Of a stretch of DNA of 43,411 nt, positions 34,248 through 43,411 are shown in pieces. Below the pieces are notes generated by a model. It made no database searches. It was not told where the DNA came from and saw only the letters and a list, made by a program, of their open reading frames with translations. Both the position numbers and the translations under genes were made by a program. The stretch comes from Candidatus Moraniibacteriota bacterium (GTDB taxonomy: Bacteria > Patescibacteriota > Minisyncoccia > Moranbacterales > UBA2206): positions 1 through 43,411 of the forward strand of contig JAUXSI010000036.1 in the NCBI GenBank assembly GCA_030679985.1. The letters are read 5' to 3'. Numbering within the stretch: position 1 is the first letter of the stretch; each line of letters starts with the position of its first letter.

Positions 34248-36318
34248 AATATTTTTCTTTTAATTTAGTAAAAACATTCTTCCACTTATTTAAGAATAAG
34301 TAGTCATCAGATTTAAAGACACTCCGAAGATTATTGTAATTTGTTAGTGCATCATCTATCCTTAGTAAAAACGCGTCTACCTTATCATTTTGGCTAAGAG
34401 ACTCCATTTTATTAATTTCACTATAAATATTCTCCAAAAAATGCAAATTGGCATTCTTATCTTTTATAATTTCAGGATTAGACTTACCATTACAATAATA
34501 ACAGCTACATGTACCAATAACATTTGCAATTTCATCAAATTTTGTTGGTGTCCTTCTATTAATAGATATTGTACTTAATAATTCTGGAAAAAAATATCTA
34601 ACATACATATTGTACGATTCACTAGTCTCACTGTATAAGCCCTCATAGAAACTTTCAAACCTAGCTGTTCCCGAAGTGAAACTACTGATGCCAAATGACA
34701 ACAATCCTATGCCTAAGCCAGCATTAACTCTTCCTGCAATAACAGGTTTTTTAGTCCACATCTGAAGTTCAATTAAAAAATCTATATAATTATACAATGT
34801 TGTCTCAGGTGTTTTATTATCAATACAATCTGCATAAATAAGAAATCCATCCGTATCAAAAGAAGATAAAACATTTAGAAAGTGTTTTTTTGAGCGTTTG
34901 TCATTGAGAAAATCAGCTCTTATACACACGCCCATATAAATCTCCTTATCAGGGGAAAAACTATCCCTATAATCTATACTTTCTTTCGCCAATTTGCAGT
35001 CAAGATCAAACCACTCAGCTATTAAATTACGATCTGGACCAAATCCAACTGATGAATTATGGATATAATGAAAAGGTGAAACTAGGCTTGTAGCATCTAA
35101 TTCAATCTGCTTGTCAATAACTTTTTTTACATATACTTTTTGATCTGAATAATGCCTCAAAGTTTCTGGAGTAATCACACTATAATCAGTAGGCGCATAA
35201 GGAAGTTCGCGAACACCTCTTGTTTCAGCATAAGCTGGATATGCCAAGCGAACAGTTGCTGGATCTATAATAATTTTAATATTTTCATCTTTTTGAATTT
35301 TTTCTTTTAGTCCTGGCTGATTTACTTCTAAATTAGCCGGGAAATCAACCCAACCAAAATCCTTATTTCTATCTGTGAATTCCTCTAGAACTGATTTATC
35401 ATTATATAACCTAAGAATAAATCTTGGTGACAAATCGTATTTTTTTATTTTACCATTTCCAGCTACAGCATCAATCGTATCTAAAACTTCCTTTATCTTA
35501 GTAAATCGTTGATATGGATTTTTTTCAAGCAACTTTAAAATTATATTTTCAATTTTATTGCTGATCTCATGATTCCTCCTCCTTGGGGGAATTGCGGGAT
35601 CATTTTTTATTTTATCAAGCAATTCTGGCTGATACTGAAAATCATATGGAAAAAATCCAGTTAGCATCTCATATAAAATAACCCCGGCTGTATATAAATC
35701 ACTTCGCTTGTCTATGTGCTTACTATCAGTAATCTGCTCTGGAGACATATATGGACCAGTTCCAAATACCTCACCAGTACTTGTAATCGAGGTAAAATCG
35801 ATAACTTTTGAAATTCCAAAATCAACTATTTTTATCCTTCCATTATTCTGCACCAAAATATTTTCAGGCTTCAAATCTCTATGAATAATTCCAATATCTT
35901 CACCATCTCCTCTTAAATTATGAAGGTAATCTAATCCCTCTAAAATTTGCTTAAACAATATCACCGCATCTTCTTCTTTCAATTTTTCATTTTCATTTAG
36001 AATTTCTCTTAAATTCTTCCCATCAATATATTCCATTACTAGAAAAAAATTCTTACCAGCCTCATCTTCAATAACAAAGTCATCTATATATCTTACAAGG
36101 AGTTCATGAGAAACAGACTTCATGATGTCAATCTCTCTTTGCAATCTATTGTCCTTCTCCCCATGCTTTTTGAATTCCCTTAATAAATAGTCTTCATTAA
36201 AAATCTTAATAGCATAAGTAAATTCATCTTTTGTAGCTTTATAAACTGCGCCAAATCCTCCCTTATTTATAAAAGAATCTATTCTGTATCCATTTATTGT
36301 TTGATTCAATAGTTGCAT
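34240..36318 (-). CDS. Ser/Thr protein kinase fused to a C-terminal TIM-barrel/TGT-like region
   Basis: Kinase motifs GGFGAVYKA, YAIKIF, HRDLKPENILVQNNGRIKIVDFG, GTGPYMSPEQ; C-terminal PVIAGRVNAGLGIGLLSFGISSFTSG and GTCSCYYC (CxCxxC) then LHFL. Confidence 0.8.
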   Translation of the reverse strand: MQLLNQTINGYRIDSFINKGGFGAVYKATKDEFTYAIKIFNEDYLLREFKKHGEKDNRLQREIDIMKSVSHELLVRYIDDFVIEDEAGKNFFLVMEYIDGKNLREILNENEKLKEEDAVILFKQILEGLDYLHNLRGDGEDIGIIHRDLKPENILVQNNGRIKIVDFGISKVIDFTSITSTGEVFGTGPYMSPEQITDSKHIDKRSDLYTAGVILYEMLTGFFPYDFQYQPELLDKIKNDPAIPPRRRNHEISNKIENIILKLLEKNPYQRFTKIKEVLDTIDAVAGNGKIKKYDLSPRFILRLYNDKSVLEEFTDRNKDFGWVDFPANLEVNQPGLKEKIQKDENIKIIIDPATVRLAYPAYAETRGVRELPYAPTDYSVITPETLRHYSDQKVYVKKVIDKQIELDATSLVSPFHYIHNSSVGFGPDRNLIAEWFDLDCKLAKESIDYRDSFSPDKEIYMGVCIRADFLNDKRSKKHFLNVLSSFDTDGFLIYADCIDNKTPETTLYNYIDFLIELQMWTKKPVIAGRVNAGLGIGLLSFGISSFTSGTARFESFYEGLYSETSESYNMYVRYFFPELLSTISINRRTPTKFDEIANVIGTCSCYYCNGKSNPEIIKDKNANLHFLENIYSEINKMESLSQNDKVDAFLLRIDDALTNYNNLRSVFKSDDYLFLNKWKNVFTKLKEKYYV

Positions 36319-36418
36319 AACAATTCTATTATTTAAATAATATGTCTACAAATTAATTATAGCATTTTTTTTATTTAATTAATATGGGGTCATTTCCTAT
36401 GGCGAAACAAGGAAAATA

Positions 36419-36528
36419 GCAAATCTCCGCCCTAGTGCCGTCAAGGTCGTTTCGCAAAGCCCCACTCTCTTGACTGCGGGCGGATCGATTTGCAAAAGGC
36501 CAGCTAAGCAAAAAATGGATTTTTTGCT
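36419..36528. repeat. Nested inverted-repeat element plus 10-bp hairpin
   Basis: GCAAATC/GATTTGC, CCGCCC/GGGCGG, GTCAAG/CTTGAC concentric; then AGCAAAAAATGGATTTTTTGCT. Confidence 0.6.
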
Positions 36529-36624
36529 ATCGCCAACAAGGTACCAAAAGAGAAGAAAAAAAGCCTAGTGATAGCAATAAGATTCGATGATATAAGTTCG
36601 GACAGCGTCCCACATGGTCAACAA

Positions 36625-36663
36625 ATTAAAAAACAAGACATCAAAAGTCTTGTTTTTTAATTT
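36625..36663 (-). terminator. Terminator of the SulP gene
   Basis: AAATTAAAAAACAAGAC...GTCTTGTTTTTTAATTT 17-bp arms. Confidence 0.8.
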
Positions 36664-36697
36664 GTATCCTACCATACCGGCACTTGGTTATAGAACA

Positions 36698-38446
36698 TTA
36701 TTTGATTTTTTCACCGCATTCGTAGAAAATTTTGTGCGGACATTCTTTGCATTTGCCGGCATCCAATTTTTCCACGATGTATTTTATCGCGTCAGGCTTG
36801 GAATTGAAGATATTGCCTTCTCCTAGCGCTTTGACCAGGCCGTATTTCTGCAACTTTTCATATACAGGCTTGTTCACGTTGCTGATGTAGAGATCTCCGC
36901 CCTTGCCGCGGTATATTTTCATCTGCTCGATCAACATATCGATGCCCGCCAAATCGATCGAACTCACCCCGCTAAAGACGATCAACAGGTTCTTCTGATC
37001 CGGGTAGCGCTTCTGGAGATTGCCTAATTCCTGCTCGATATTGCTTACCGAGCCGAAAAAGATCGCTCCGTCGATTTTTATGATCGACAGTTGCGGACAC
37101 TTGGGCAGATCGCAGGAAGCGATGAACTTATGGTTAGGATGCGACGGATCAGGCGTCAGGCAGATGACCAGGGGCTTTGAGGTGCGCCGCAGATATAGCG
37201 TGACTGACAGGAATACGCCGACAAAAATAGCGAACTCAAGCTCTAGAAACAAGGTTGAAAGAAAAGTGACCAGCAGCAATCCGATTTCCCCCTTGCTTGA
37301 TCTGGCGATATGGCGGATATGGCGGAAATCGATAAGTCCCCAAGCCACCAAAAACAAGATGCCCGCCATCACAGCTACCGGCAAAAATTTCGCCAATGAC
37401 GCGACAAACAGGATAATTATGCCTAAAAAAACAGCGGCAAAAATGGAAGCCAGCGGGGTTTTGGCTCCCGACTCATAATTCAATCCGCTCCGATTAAAAG
37501 AACCGCTGGCCGGATAGGCGGAAAAAAAGCTTCCGACCAAATTAGACATTCCCTGTCCGATGACTTCCTGGTTGCCGTCGATACGCTGGCCGGAACGCAA
37601 GGCCACCGCGCGGGAAATAGCGATCGCTTCGGTCAGGGCCAGCATCGTGATCGCGAGCGCCGGAGAAGCGATTTGCCTCAGGACCGCCGGATCGAAGCTT
37701 GGCATAGAAAGCGGCGGCAAAGCCGCCGGCAAAGCCCCGACCGTTTTGATGCCGGTCACCCCGAAACCGAAGTGATCGTTCATCAAAAGTCCGACCAGAC
37801 TGCCGACGAGCATCGCCGGGATCATATAGGGGAACTTCGGCCAAAACTTCTTTATGATGATGCCGGAAAGCAGTGTCGCCAGTCCGACGATCAATACGAA
37901 ATGGTTTATGGTATCGAATTTTGTAATGAAGATGTGGATCGTTTCATAGAAAGAACTGCCTTGTGGCACACTGATGCCGAAAAAATTCTTGATCTGGCTC
38001 GACATGATCAGGATGCTCGCGCCGGCCGTAAAACCGACCACGACGGTGTGCGAGATGAAATTGAGCAGTTTTCCGACTTTCATCCAGCCCATCAAAAGCT
38101 GGATTAGGCCGACCACGAAAGTCAGGGTCAGGGCCAATTTGACATATTCCGCCGTACCGACGCTCGCCAACGGGCTGATCGAAGCGAAAACCACGAGCGA
38201 AATGGCGGTAGTCGGTCCGGAAACCAAATGGCGGGAAGAACCCCAGAGCGCCGCGATGATCGCTGGAACGATCGCCGAATATAATCCGTATTCGGGCGGC
38301 AACCCGGCAATCGTAGCGAAGGCGACACCTTGAGGCAAAACGATCACCGCGCCGATAAACCCGGCGATGATGTCGCTTTGCAAGCTCGCGCGCGTTATCG
38401 TATTTTTCCATTTGATGAACGGGAATATCCTTTCTAATTTTGGCAT
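36698..38446 (-). CDS. SulP/SLC26 family anion transporter with C-terminal STAS domain (ORF extends to 38530)
   Basis: DIIAGFIGAVIVLPQGVAFATIAGLPPEYGLYSAIVPAI, GSSRHLVSGPTTAISLVVFA, STAS-type FSGVSSIDLAGIDML. Confidence 0.95.
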   Translation of the reverse strand: MPKLERIFPFIKWKNTITRASLQSDIIAGFIGAVIVLPQGVAFATIAGLPPEYGLYSAIVPAIIAALWGSSRHLVSGPTTAISLVVFASISPLASVGTAEYVKLALTLTFVVGLIQLLMGWMKVGKLLNFISHTVVVGFTAGASILIMSSQIKNFFGISVPQGSSFYETIHIFITKFDTINHFVLIVGLATLLSGIIIKKFWPKFPYMIPAMLVGSLVGLLMNDHFGFGVTGIKTVGALPAALPPLSMPSFDPAVLRQIASPALAITMLALTEAIAISRAVALRSGQRIDGNQEVIGQGMSNLVGSFFSAYPASGSFNRSGLNYESGAKTPLASIFAAVFLGIIILFVASLAKFLPVAVMAGILFLVAWGLIDFRHIRHIARSSKGEIGLLLVTFLSTLFLELEFAIFVGVFLSVTLYLRRTSKPLVICLTPDPSHPNHKFIASCDLPKCPQLSIIKIDGAIFFGSVSNIEQELGNLQKRYPDQKNLLIVFSGVSSIDLAGIDMLIEQMKIYRGKGGDLYISNVNKPVYEKLQKYGLVKALGEGNIFNSKPDAIKYIVEKLDAGKCKECPHKIFYECGEKIK

Positions 38447-38472
38447 ATTGTTTATTTGAATGATAAAAAAAT

Positions 38473-38500
38473 AAAAACAAGACTTAGAGGTCTTGTTTTT
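38473..38500. terminator. Stem-loop terminator between ftsX and the SulP gene
   Basis: AAAAACAAGACTTAGAGGTCTTGTTTTT. Confidence 0.7.
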
Positions 38501-38575
38501 AAATATACTCTTTCGGATAATTTTTGACAACCCCCATCAGTGCCGGCCTGTCCGGGATTTCGAGCCGAATAATCA

Positions 38576-39484
38576 TCACACCTTCAAATACTTTCTCATC
38601 GCGATCAGGCTGCCGATTACGCCCAAAAATACGCCCAGCGCCGCCTGTCCGCCCAGCAGTATCCCGAAATTATTGAAATAGAATTCAACTAGGTTGCTTG
38701 ACGGAATCGCCGAAGAAACATAAGGCGTCACGAATCTCACGGAAATAAATAGGATCAGCATCGAAAAAACCGTTCCCATCACGCCATAAATGACGCCTTC
38801 GAATATGAACGGCATCCGGATGAAATAATTCGAAGCACCGACCAGCCGCATAATCTCGATTTCCTGCTTATGGGTATAAATCGTGATTCTGACCGCATTG
38901 AAAGTGATGAGCAGGGAGATGGCGGCGAACAATATGCCCAAGCTAGTGCCGATTTTTTTGATTGTCGCGACGATACTGTTCAATCTGTCGATGATTTCCT
39001 TGTTTTTACCATAATTTATCCGGCTGATCTCACTGAAAAAAGCAGCTTGGTTGATATGGTCAGAAATCGCCTGGTACCGGGTCGGGTCGCCGGCCTTGAC
39101 GACCAGTGAAGCCAGCAGCGGATTGCCGCCTATCTCATCCAGCGATTGCAGGATGATCGGCTCGGAAGCGTTGTTTTTCTTAAAATCCTCCAAAGCCTGT
39201 TCTTTGGAAACATATCTGACGGATTGAACTTCATTGAAACCCTCCAAATCCGCCTTGACTTCCGCGATGGTCTGCTCTGACACGTCCGGCTTGAAATAGA
39301 TGCTGATATTCACTTTGCCCTGGACGTCTTTCATTATGCTGTTGGCCGTGGAAGTGACCACGAAAAAAACGCTCAAAACGTAGAGGGAAAGGATCAGAAT
39401 ACTTACGGTCGCGATCGAAAGCCAGCCATTGCGGATAAAATTTTGGATCGCTTCCCGGAATGTCCGCCTGATTGTTAAAAACAT
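38576..39484 (-). CDS. ftsX: Cell division protein FtsX (ORF extends to 39640; start likely MFLTIRRTFREA)
   Basis: FREAIQNFIRNGWLSIATVSIL, NVSIYFKPDV-like segment, EIEIMRLVGASNYFIRMPFIFEGVIYG; downstream of ftsE. Confidence 0.93.
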   Translation of the reverse strand: MFLTIRRTFREAIQNFIRNGWLSIATVSILILSLYVLSVFFVVTSTANSIMKDVQGKVNISIYFKPDVSEQTIAEVKADLEGFNEVQSVRYVSKEQALEDFKKNNASEPIILQSLDEIGGNPLLASLVVKAGDPTRYQAISDHINQAAFFSEISRINYGKNKEIIDRLNSIVATIKKIGTSLGILFAAISLLITFNAVRITIYTHKQEIEIMRLVGASNYFIRMPFIFEGVIYGVMGTVFSMLILFISVRFVTPYVSSAIPSSNLVEFYFNNFGILLGGQAALGVFLGVIGSLIAMRKYLKV

Positions 39485-39506
39485 AGGATTTTGATTGATG
39501 TTTATT

Positions 39507-40190
39507 TTATGAAGCTTTGTATTTTCCCTTGGCGCAATCGACGATGATTTTGCCATTATCCAAAACCAGCACGCGCCTGTTGACCTTGTCCACGATATCC
39601 TTATCATGGCTGGCCAAAACAACCGTCGTGCCCAACTCATTTATCCGCATCAGCAACTGGACGATCTCGAGCGAAGTGACAGGATCAAGATTGCCGGTCG
39701 GTTCATCGGCGATGATCACCATTGGCGCATGCACCAAGGCGCGTGCGATCGCCACCTTCTGCTGTTCGCCACCGCTCAATTGGTTGGGATATTTTTTCAT
39801 CTTCTCGCCCATACTGACGATATCCAAAATTTGTTGGACGTTTTCTTGTATTTCTTCGTCAGGAATGCCGGCGACCTCCAACGCGTAGGCCACGTTCTCA
39901 AAAACCGTCTTTCTCGGAAGCAGTTTGAAATCTTGGAAAATCATCCCGATATTCCTGCGGTGGTAAGGCAGCTTTCTGCGACTGAGGTTATTCAGAAGAC
40001 TGGAATTGAAATAAACCTCGCCACTGGTAGCCATCTCTTCCGCATAAATCAATTTTAACAGCGTCGATTTTCCGGAACCGCTTTGCCCCACGACCGAAAC
40101 GAATTCACCTTCGTGGATTTCCAGATTGATATCTTCAAGAGCGGGGAAATCCCCCTTATAAACTTTGGAAACTGAATCGAATTTTATCAT
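39507..40190 (-). CDS. ftsE: Cell division ATP-binding protein FtsE
   Basis: [43 protein letters not shown]. Confidence 0.95.
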   Translation of the reverse strand: MIKFDSVSKVYKGDFPALEDINLEIHEGEFVSVVGQSGSGKSTLLKLIYAEEMATSGEVYFNSSLLNNLSRRKLPYHRRNIGMIFQDFKLLPRKTVFENVAYALEVAGIPDEEIQENVQQILDIVSMGEKMKKYPNQLSGGEQQKVAIARALVHAPMVIIADEPTGNLDPVTSLEIVQLLMRINELGTTVVLASHDKDIVDKVNRRVLVLDNGKIIVDCAKGKYKAS

Positions 40191-40246
40191 TTTTTTTCGT
40201 TCTTCGTTTGTATTTTTATTTAACGGAAGCGCATCTGCATTCTACA

Positions 40247-41339
40247 TTATTTTTTCATATTTTTCAAATAGGCTTCCATAAACCCGGTCAAGTCCCCGTC
40301 CAGCACGCTTTCCGCGTTAGCGGTTTCGTGTTTGGTGCGATGATCTTTGACCATCTTGTCCGGATGGACCACATACGAGCGGATCTGACTCCCCCATTCC
40401 GCCGAAGTGTATTCGCCACGCAACTTCTGTTTTTCACTTTCCTGCTCAGCCAGATATTTCTGATGCAACTTGGCTTTCAGGATTTTGATCGCCTGTTCCT
40501 TGTTCTGCATCTGGCTGCGCTCGTTCTGGCAAGTCACCACGATTCCCGTCGGGATATGCGTGACGCGCACCGCGCTATCGGTCGTATTGACGCTTTGTCC
40601 TCCCGCTCCGGATGAACGGTACACATCCACCCGCAAATCCTGCGCCCCGATCACGACTTCCTTCATCGCTTCGATAACCGGCAAAACCTCCACCAATGCG
40701 AAGGATGTCTGCCGTAAATTATCCGAATTGAAAGGCGAAAGACGCACCAAGCGATGCACGCCGGCTTCGCTTTTAAGGTAGCCGAAAGCGTACGGACCGT
40801 TGACTTCAAGCGTCACGCTTTTAATGCCCGCTTCGCTTCCGCGTGCTTCATCCATAATTTTTGTCCGGAAACCGTTCTTCTCCGCCCAGCGCAGATACAT
40901 CCGCAAAAGCATCTCGGCCCAATCCTGCGCATCCACGCCGCCCGCTCCACTGTGGATGGCCAAGATCACGTCATTACGGTCATATTCTCCGCCTAGCAGG
41001 ATTTTGAACTCAAGCTTGCCGGTTTCCTTTTCCAGCCCGCCGATTTTTTCTTCCATTTCCCGCGCCTCTTCACTTTCTTCCGCGATTATTTCCGCCATTT
41101 CCAACAATTCATCGATTTCCGTCTCCAAGCGGCTCAAATCCGTGATCTCCTTGCGCAATTCCTCCAATTCCTGCATTATTCCCGAGGCTTTTTGACTATC
41201 ATTCCAAAACCCGATTTGATTCGATTGATTTTCCAAATCAACGATTTTTTCCTGTTTTTTGGGCAAGTCAAAGATAGTCGCTCAAAAGAGCGACTTTAGA
41301 TTGCAGTCCTTTCAATTTTTCCTGGATCTCTTTGATCAT
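40247..41339 (-). CDS. prfB: Peptide chain release factor 2, +1 programmed frameshift (ORF1 41339-41268; main ORF 40247-41266)
   Basis: ATG-MIKEIQEKLKGLQSKVALLSDYL then CTT TGA C frameshift site at 41273-41267; main ORF has GAGGVDAQDWAEMLLRMY and SSGAGGQSVNTTDSAVRVTHIPTG. Confidence 0.95.
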
Positions 41340-41340
41340 A

Positions 41341-41859
41341 TTACAGATAATTTTTGATCAACTCGATGTGCTCCGCTTCAACCTTCGCCAAGGCGGCAAA
41401 AAATATTTTTATTTTCTGTTCGCCGGCCTCGCTGGCGAACCTAGTATAAAGTCCGCTGGCATATTCTTCCAATTCGACGGTGCGTTTGAAATTCTCGATA
41501 TCATCATCAGAACACTGCTCCGTCAAGCCGGCCGGCATCTGCAGCCCGAGAAATTTGGTTACGATCGTCGCATGCTCCAGCTCCACTTTCGCCAAGCGCT
41601 TATACATTTTCTCCAGTTCATACGAATCCGCCTTGCCTGCCATACACAAATAAATCGCATTGGCCTTCATTTCCAAATCCAAAGTTTCCAAGAGGTTCTT
41701 TTTAGATTCTTCGGAAATATCCCCTTCCCGTCTGAAAACCGGCACAGCCTCACTTCCAGGTTTGATATACCCCCCGTCCGCCCCGCAAAAAGGGCATTTC
41801 GAAGGCGCCTCAGTCCCCAAATAGGCGTCCCCGCAAATTTCACAGATAAATGTTTTCAT
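41341..41859 (-). CDS. Reverse rubrerythrin (N-terminal rubredoxin domain plus ferritin-like domain)
   Basis: CEICGDAY...CPFCGA at N-terminus; E...H/ExxH di-iron motifs KVELEHA, KVEAEHIE. Confidence 0.88.
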   Translation of the reverse strand: MKTFICEICGDAYLGTEAPSKCPFCGADGGYIKPGSEAVPVFRREGDISEESKKNLLETLDLEMKANAIYLCMAGKADSYELEKMYKRLAKVELEHATIVTKFLGLQMPAGLTEQCSDDDIENFKRTVELEEYASGLYTRFASEAGEQKIKIFFAALAKVEAEHIELIKNYL

Positions 41860-41912
41860 AACCGGTAAAATTTAATGGATTAATTGTAAAGTAGGTTTCA
41901 TGCATCTATGTG

Positions 41913-41985
41913 AGCCGATGGCCGGAGTCGAACCGGCGACCTGCACGTTACGAGTGTGCTGCTCTACCAACTGAGCCACATCGGC
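41913..41985 (-). tRNA. tRNA-Thr (anticodon CGT)
   Basis: GCCGATG...CATCGGC acceptor; anticodon loop CTCGTAA; T-arm GCCGGTTCGACTCCGGC. Confidence 0.93.
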
Positions 41986-41991
41986 GATTTC

Positions 41992-42894
41992 CTATTCCGT
42001 TTTGTCAACCAATCTCCGCCATTCATCTTTCACGATTTTCTTCACTTCGTCAAGTACAGGCTTGTTTTTTTCAGAAAACAGATGTTTGAACCGTCCCTGG
42101 GTCTTTAAAAATTCTTCCACCGGCTTCGGATTTTCCGTCGCCCAGTTCACTTTGTATTTACCGTTCTCAATCTCAAACAGCGGCCAAAAATTCGTCTCAG
42201 TAGCTAATTTGGCGATCGCCACATACTGCGAGGTAGGGAATTTCCAATTGTTCGTGCATGGCGAAAAAACACTCAGAAACGCCGGCCCTTCCGTCTCGAA
42301 AGCTTTGCGCGCTTTCTTTTTGAGATCGGCCAGATAGGCCACGTTGGCCTGCGCCGCATATTTGATATGGTGCGCGTCCACGATTTCCATCAGATTCTTG
42401 CGCATCTCCACTTTGCCGAAAGATTCCTTGCCGACCGGAGTGGTTTCCGTATTGGCGGCATAGGGCGTCGCCGACGACCTTTGGTTGCCCGTATTCATAT
42501 AACCGCCGTTGTCATAGACCACATAGACGAAATCATGCCCCCGCTCCAGCGCGCCGGACAGGCTTTGCAACCCGATATCATAAGTGCTTCCATCACCGCC
42601 AAAAACCACGAATTTAATCTTTTTAGCCACTTTGCCTTTTTTACTTAAAATTTTATGCGCCCGCTCCACGCCGGAAATGGTCGCGGAAGCGTTTTCAAAA
42701 GCGCTGTGGATGAAAGGCACCTTCCAGGCCGTATATGGATACAGCGTCGAAGTCACCTCCAAACAGCCCGTAGCGTTGGAAACTACCACCGGATCCGGCG
42801 ACTCGCCGAGGATCGTCCGGACGATTGTCGGAAAAGCGCAGCCTGCGCACGCACTGTGTCCCGACGCGAAATTTTTAGCTAAGTCTTTATTCAT
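41992..42894 (-). CDS. porB: Pyruvate/2-oxoacid:ferredoxin oxidoreductase beta subunit
   Basis: GHSACAGCAFPTIVRTIL, ATGCLEV, FVVFGGDGSTYDIGLQSLSGALERGHDFVYVVYDNGGYMNTG. Confidence 0.93.
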   Translation of the reverse strand: MNKDLAKNFASGHSACAGCAFPTIVRTILGESPDPVVVSNATGCLEVTSTLYPYTAWKVPFIHSAFENASATISGVERAHKILSKKGKVAKKIKFVVFGGDGSTYDIGLQSLSGALERGHDFVYVVYDNGGYMNTGNQRSSATPYAANTETTPVGKESFGKVEMRKNLMEIVDAHHIKYAAQANVAYLADLKKKARKAFETEGPAFLSVFSPCTNNWKFPTSQYVAIAKLATETNFWPLFEIENGKYKVNWATENPKPVEEFLKTQGRFKHLFSEKNKPVLDEVKKIVKDEWRRLVDKTE

Positions 42895-42896
42895 AT

Positions 42897-42942
42897 CCTC
42901 TACGAATTACGAATTTGTACAAATTTACGAATATACAAATCT
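42897..42942. repeat. Dispersed TACGAAT/TACAAAT-type repeat, copy 2
   Basis: TCTACGAATTACGAATTTGTACAAATTTACGAATATACAAAT. Confidence 0.6.
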
Positions 42943-42949
42943 CTTTTTA

Positions 42950-43351
42950 TTATTTAATGCCTATGTATTTAATCTCTTTTGAAATCTTCCCCGCCCCCAA
43001 GTCTTCAAAAACTTTTTCAATATCCTTGGAGAAAATGTCGCGGCCGCCCAAGCTATAGATGATCGACTGGACTTTTTTGGTTTCACCTGATTGATAGAGT
43101 CCGTTCACGATGTCGTTATAAATCGGCGGATAGGTTCCGGAAGAAATCGCCCGCTCCATCACCGCGATACTTTTGGCATTTTTCAGGGCGCTCAAAATTT
43201 CTCGCAGCGGAAAAGGCCGGAACAAGCTTATTTTCAAAAGCCCGACTTTTTTGCCGGCTTGGCGCATCCGATCAACCACATCTTTCGTCGTGCCAGCCGT
43301 CGAACCGGCCAATATAATCACTTCTTCCGCGTCCTCGATCAAAAAAGACAC
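42950..43351 (-). CDS. Pyruvate:ferredoxin oxidoreductase alpha subunit, C-terminal part (truncated or split)
   Basis: EDAEEVIILAGSTAGTTKDVVDRMRQAGKKVGLLKISLFRPFP; apparent GTG start; in-frame stop TAA at 43381-43379. Confidence 0.75.
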   Translation of the reverse strand: MSFLIEDAEEVIILAGSTAGTTKDVVDRMRQAGKKVGLLKISLFRPFPLREILSALKNAKSIAVMERAISSGTYPPIYNDIVNGLYQSGETKKVQSIIYSLGGRDIFSKDIEKVFEDLGAGKISKEIKYIGIK

Positions 43352-43411
43352 AAAATAATCTATTATTCTAACCCTTAATTATACAAATTCCTTTGAGATT
43401 TAAAGATATTC

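Noticed and set aside
37944-38480. 178-aa minus ORF in another frame
   Set aside because: Overlaps the SulP transporter in an alternative frame; Arg/Phe-rich spurious translation.

Overview
This 43.4-kb window looks like a chromosome segment from a Patescibacteria/CPR-like bacterium. That assignment is an inference from small DUF5652-type membrane proteins, compact operons and short dispersed repeats. The housekeeping backbone includes an Rrf2-iscS-iscU cluster, two M23 peptidases, gltX, ribH-ribE-stand-alone riboflavin kinase, a WecG/TagA glycosyltransferase, thpR, two NUDIX genes, purL, priA-def-fmt-rhodanese, obgE, an RluB/RsuA-type pseudouridine synthase, a SulP transporter, ftsE-ftsX, prfB with an intact +1 frameshift site, a reverse rubrerythrin, porB/porA, tRNA-Gln(CTG) and tRNA-Thr(CGT). 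Two accessory regions stand out. (1) 11.44-15.44 kb looks like an array of integron-type gene cassettes: four attC-like sites, two of them 128 bp long and about 97% identical in the core, with no integrase in the window. It carries a GNAT enzyme, a 50-aa plus 616-aa gene pair, and a small membrane protein. (2) 31.7-36.6 kb is an island beside tRNA-Gln. It carries a secreted propeller-like protein and a two-gene module: a Ser/Thr kinase fused to a C-terminal region with a TGT-like CxCxxC motif, overlapping a PD-(D/E)XK-like nuclease. This module is the best candidate for an undescribed (possibly defence) system. The island also contains a structured 206-bp element that duplicates the tRNA-Gln 3' end. 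A further notable signal is a 32-bp operator-like motif found three times around an ArsR-like regulator. No database search or folding was run; all family calls come from reading motifs.
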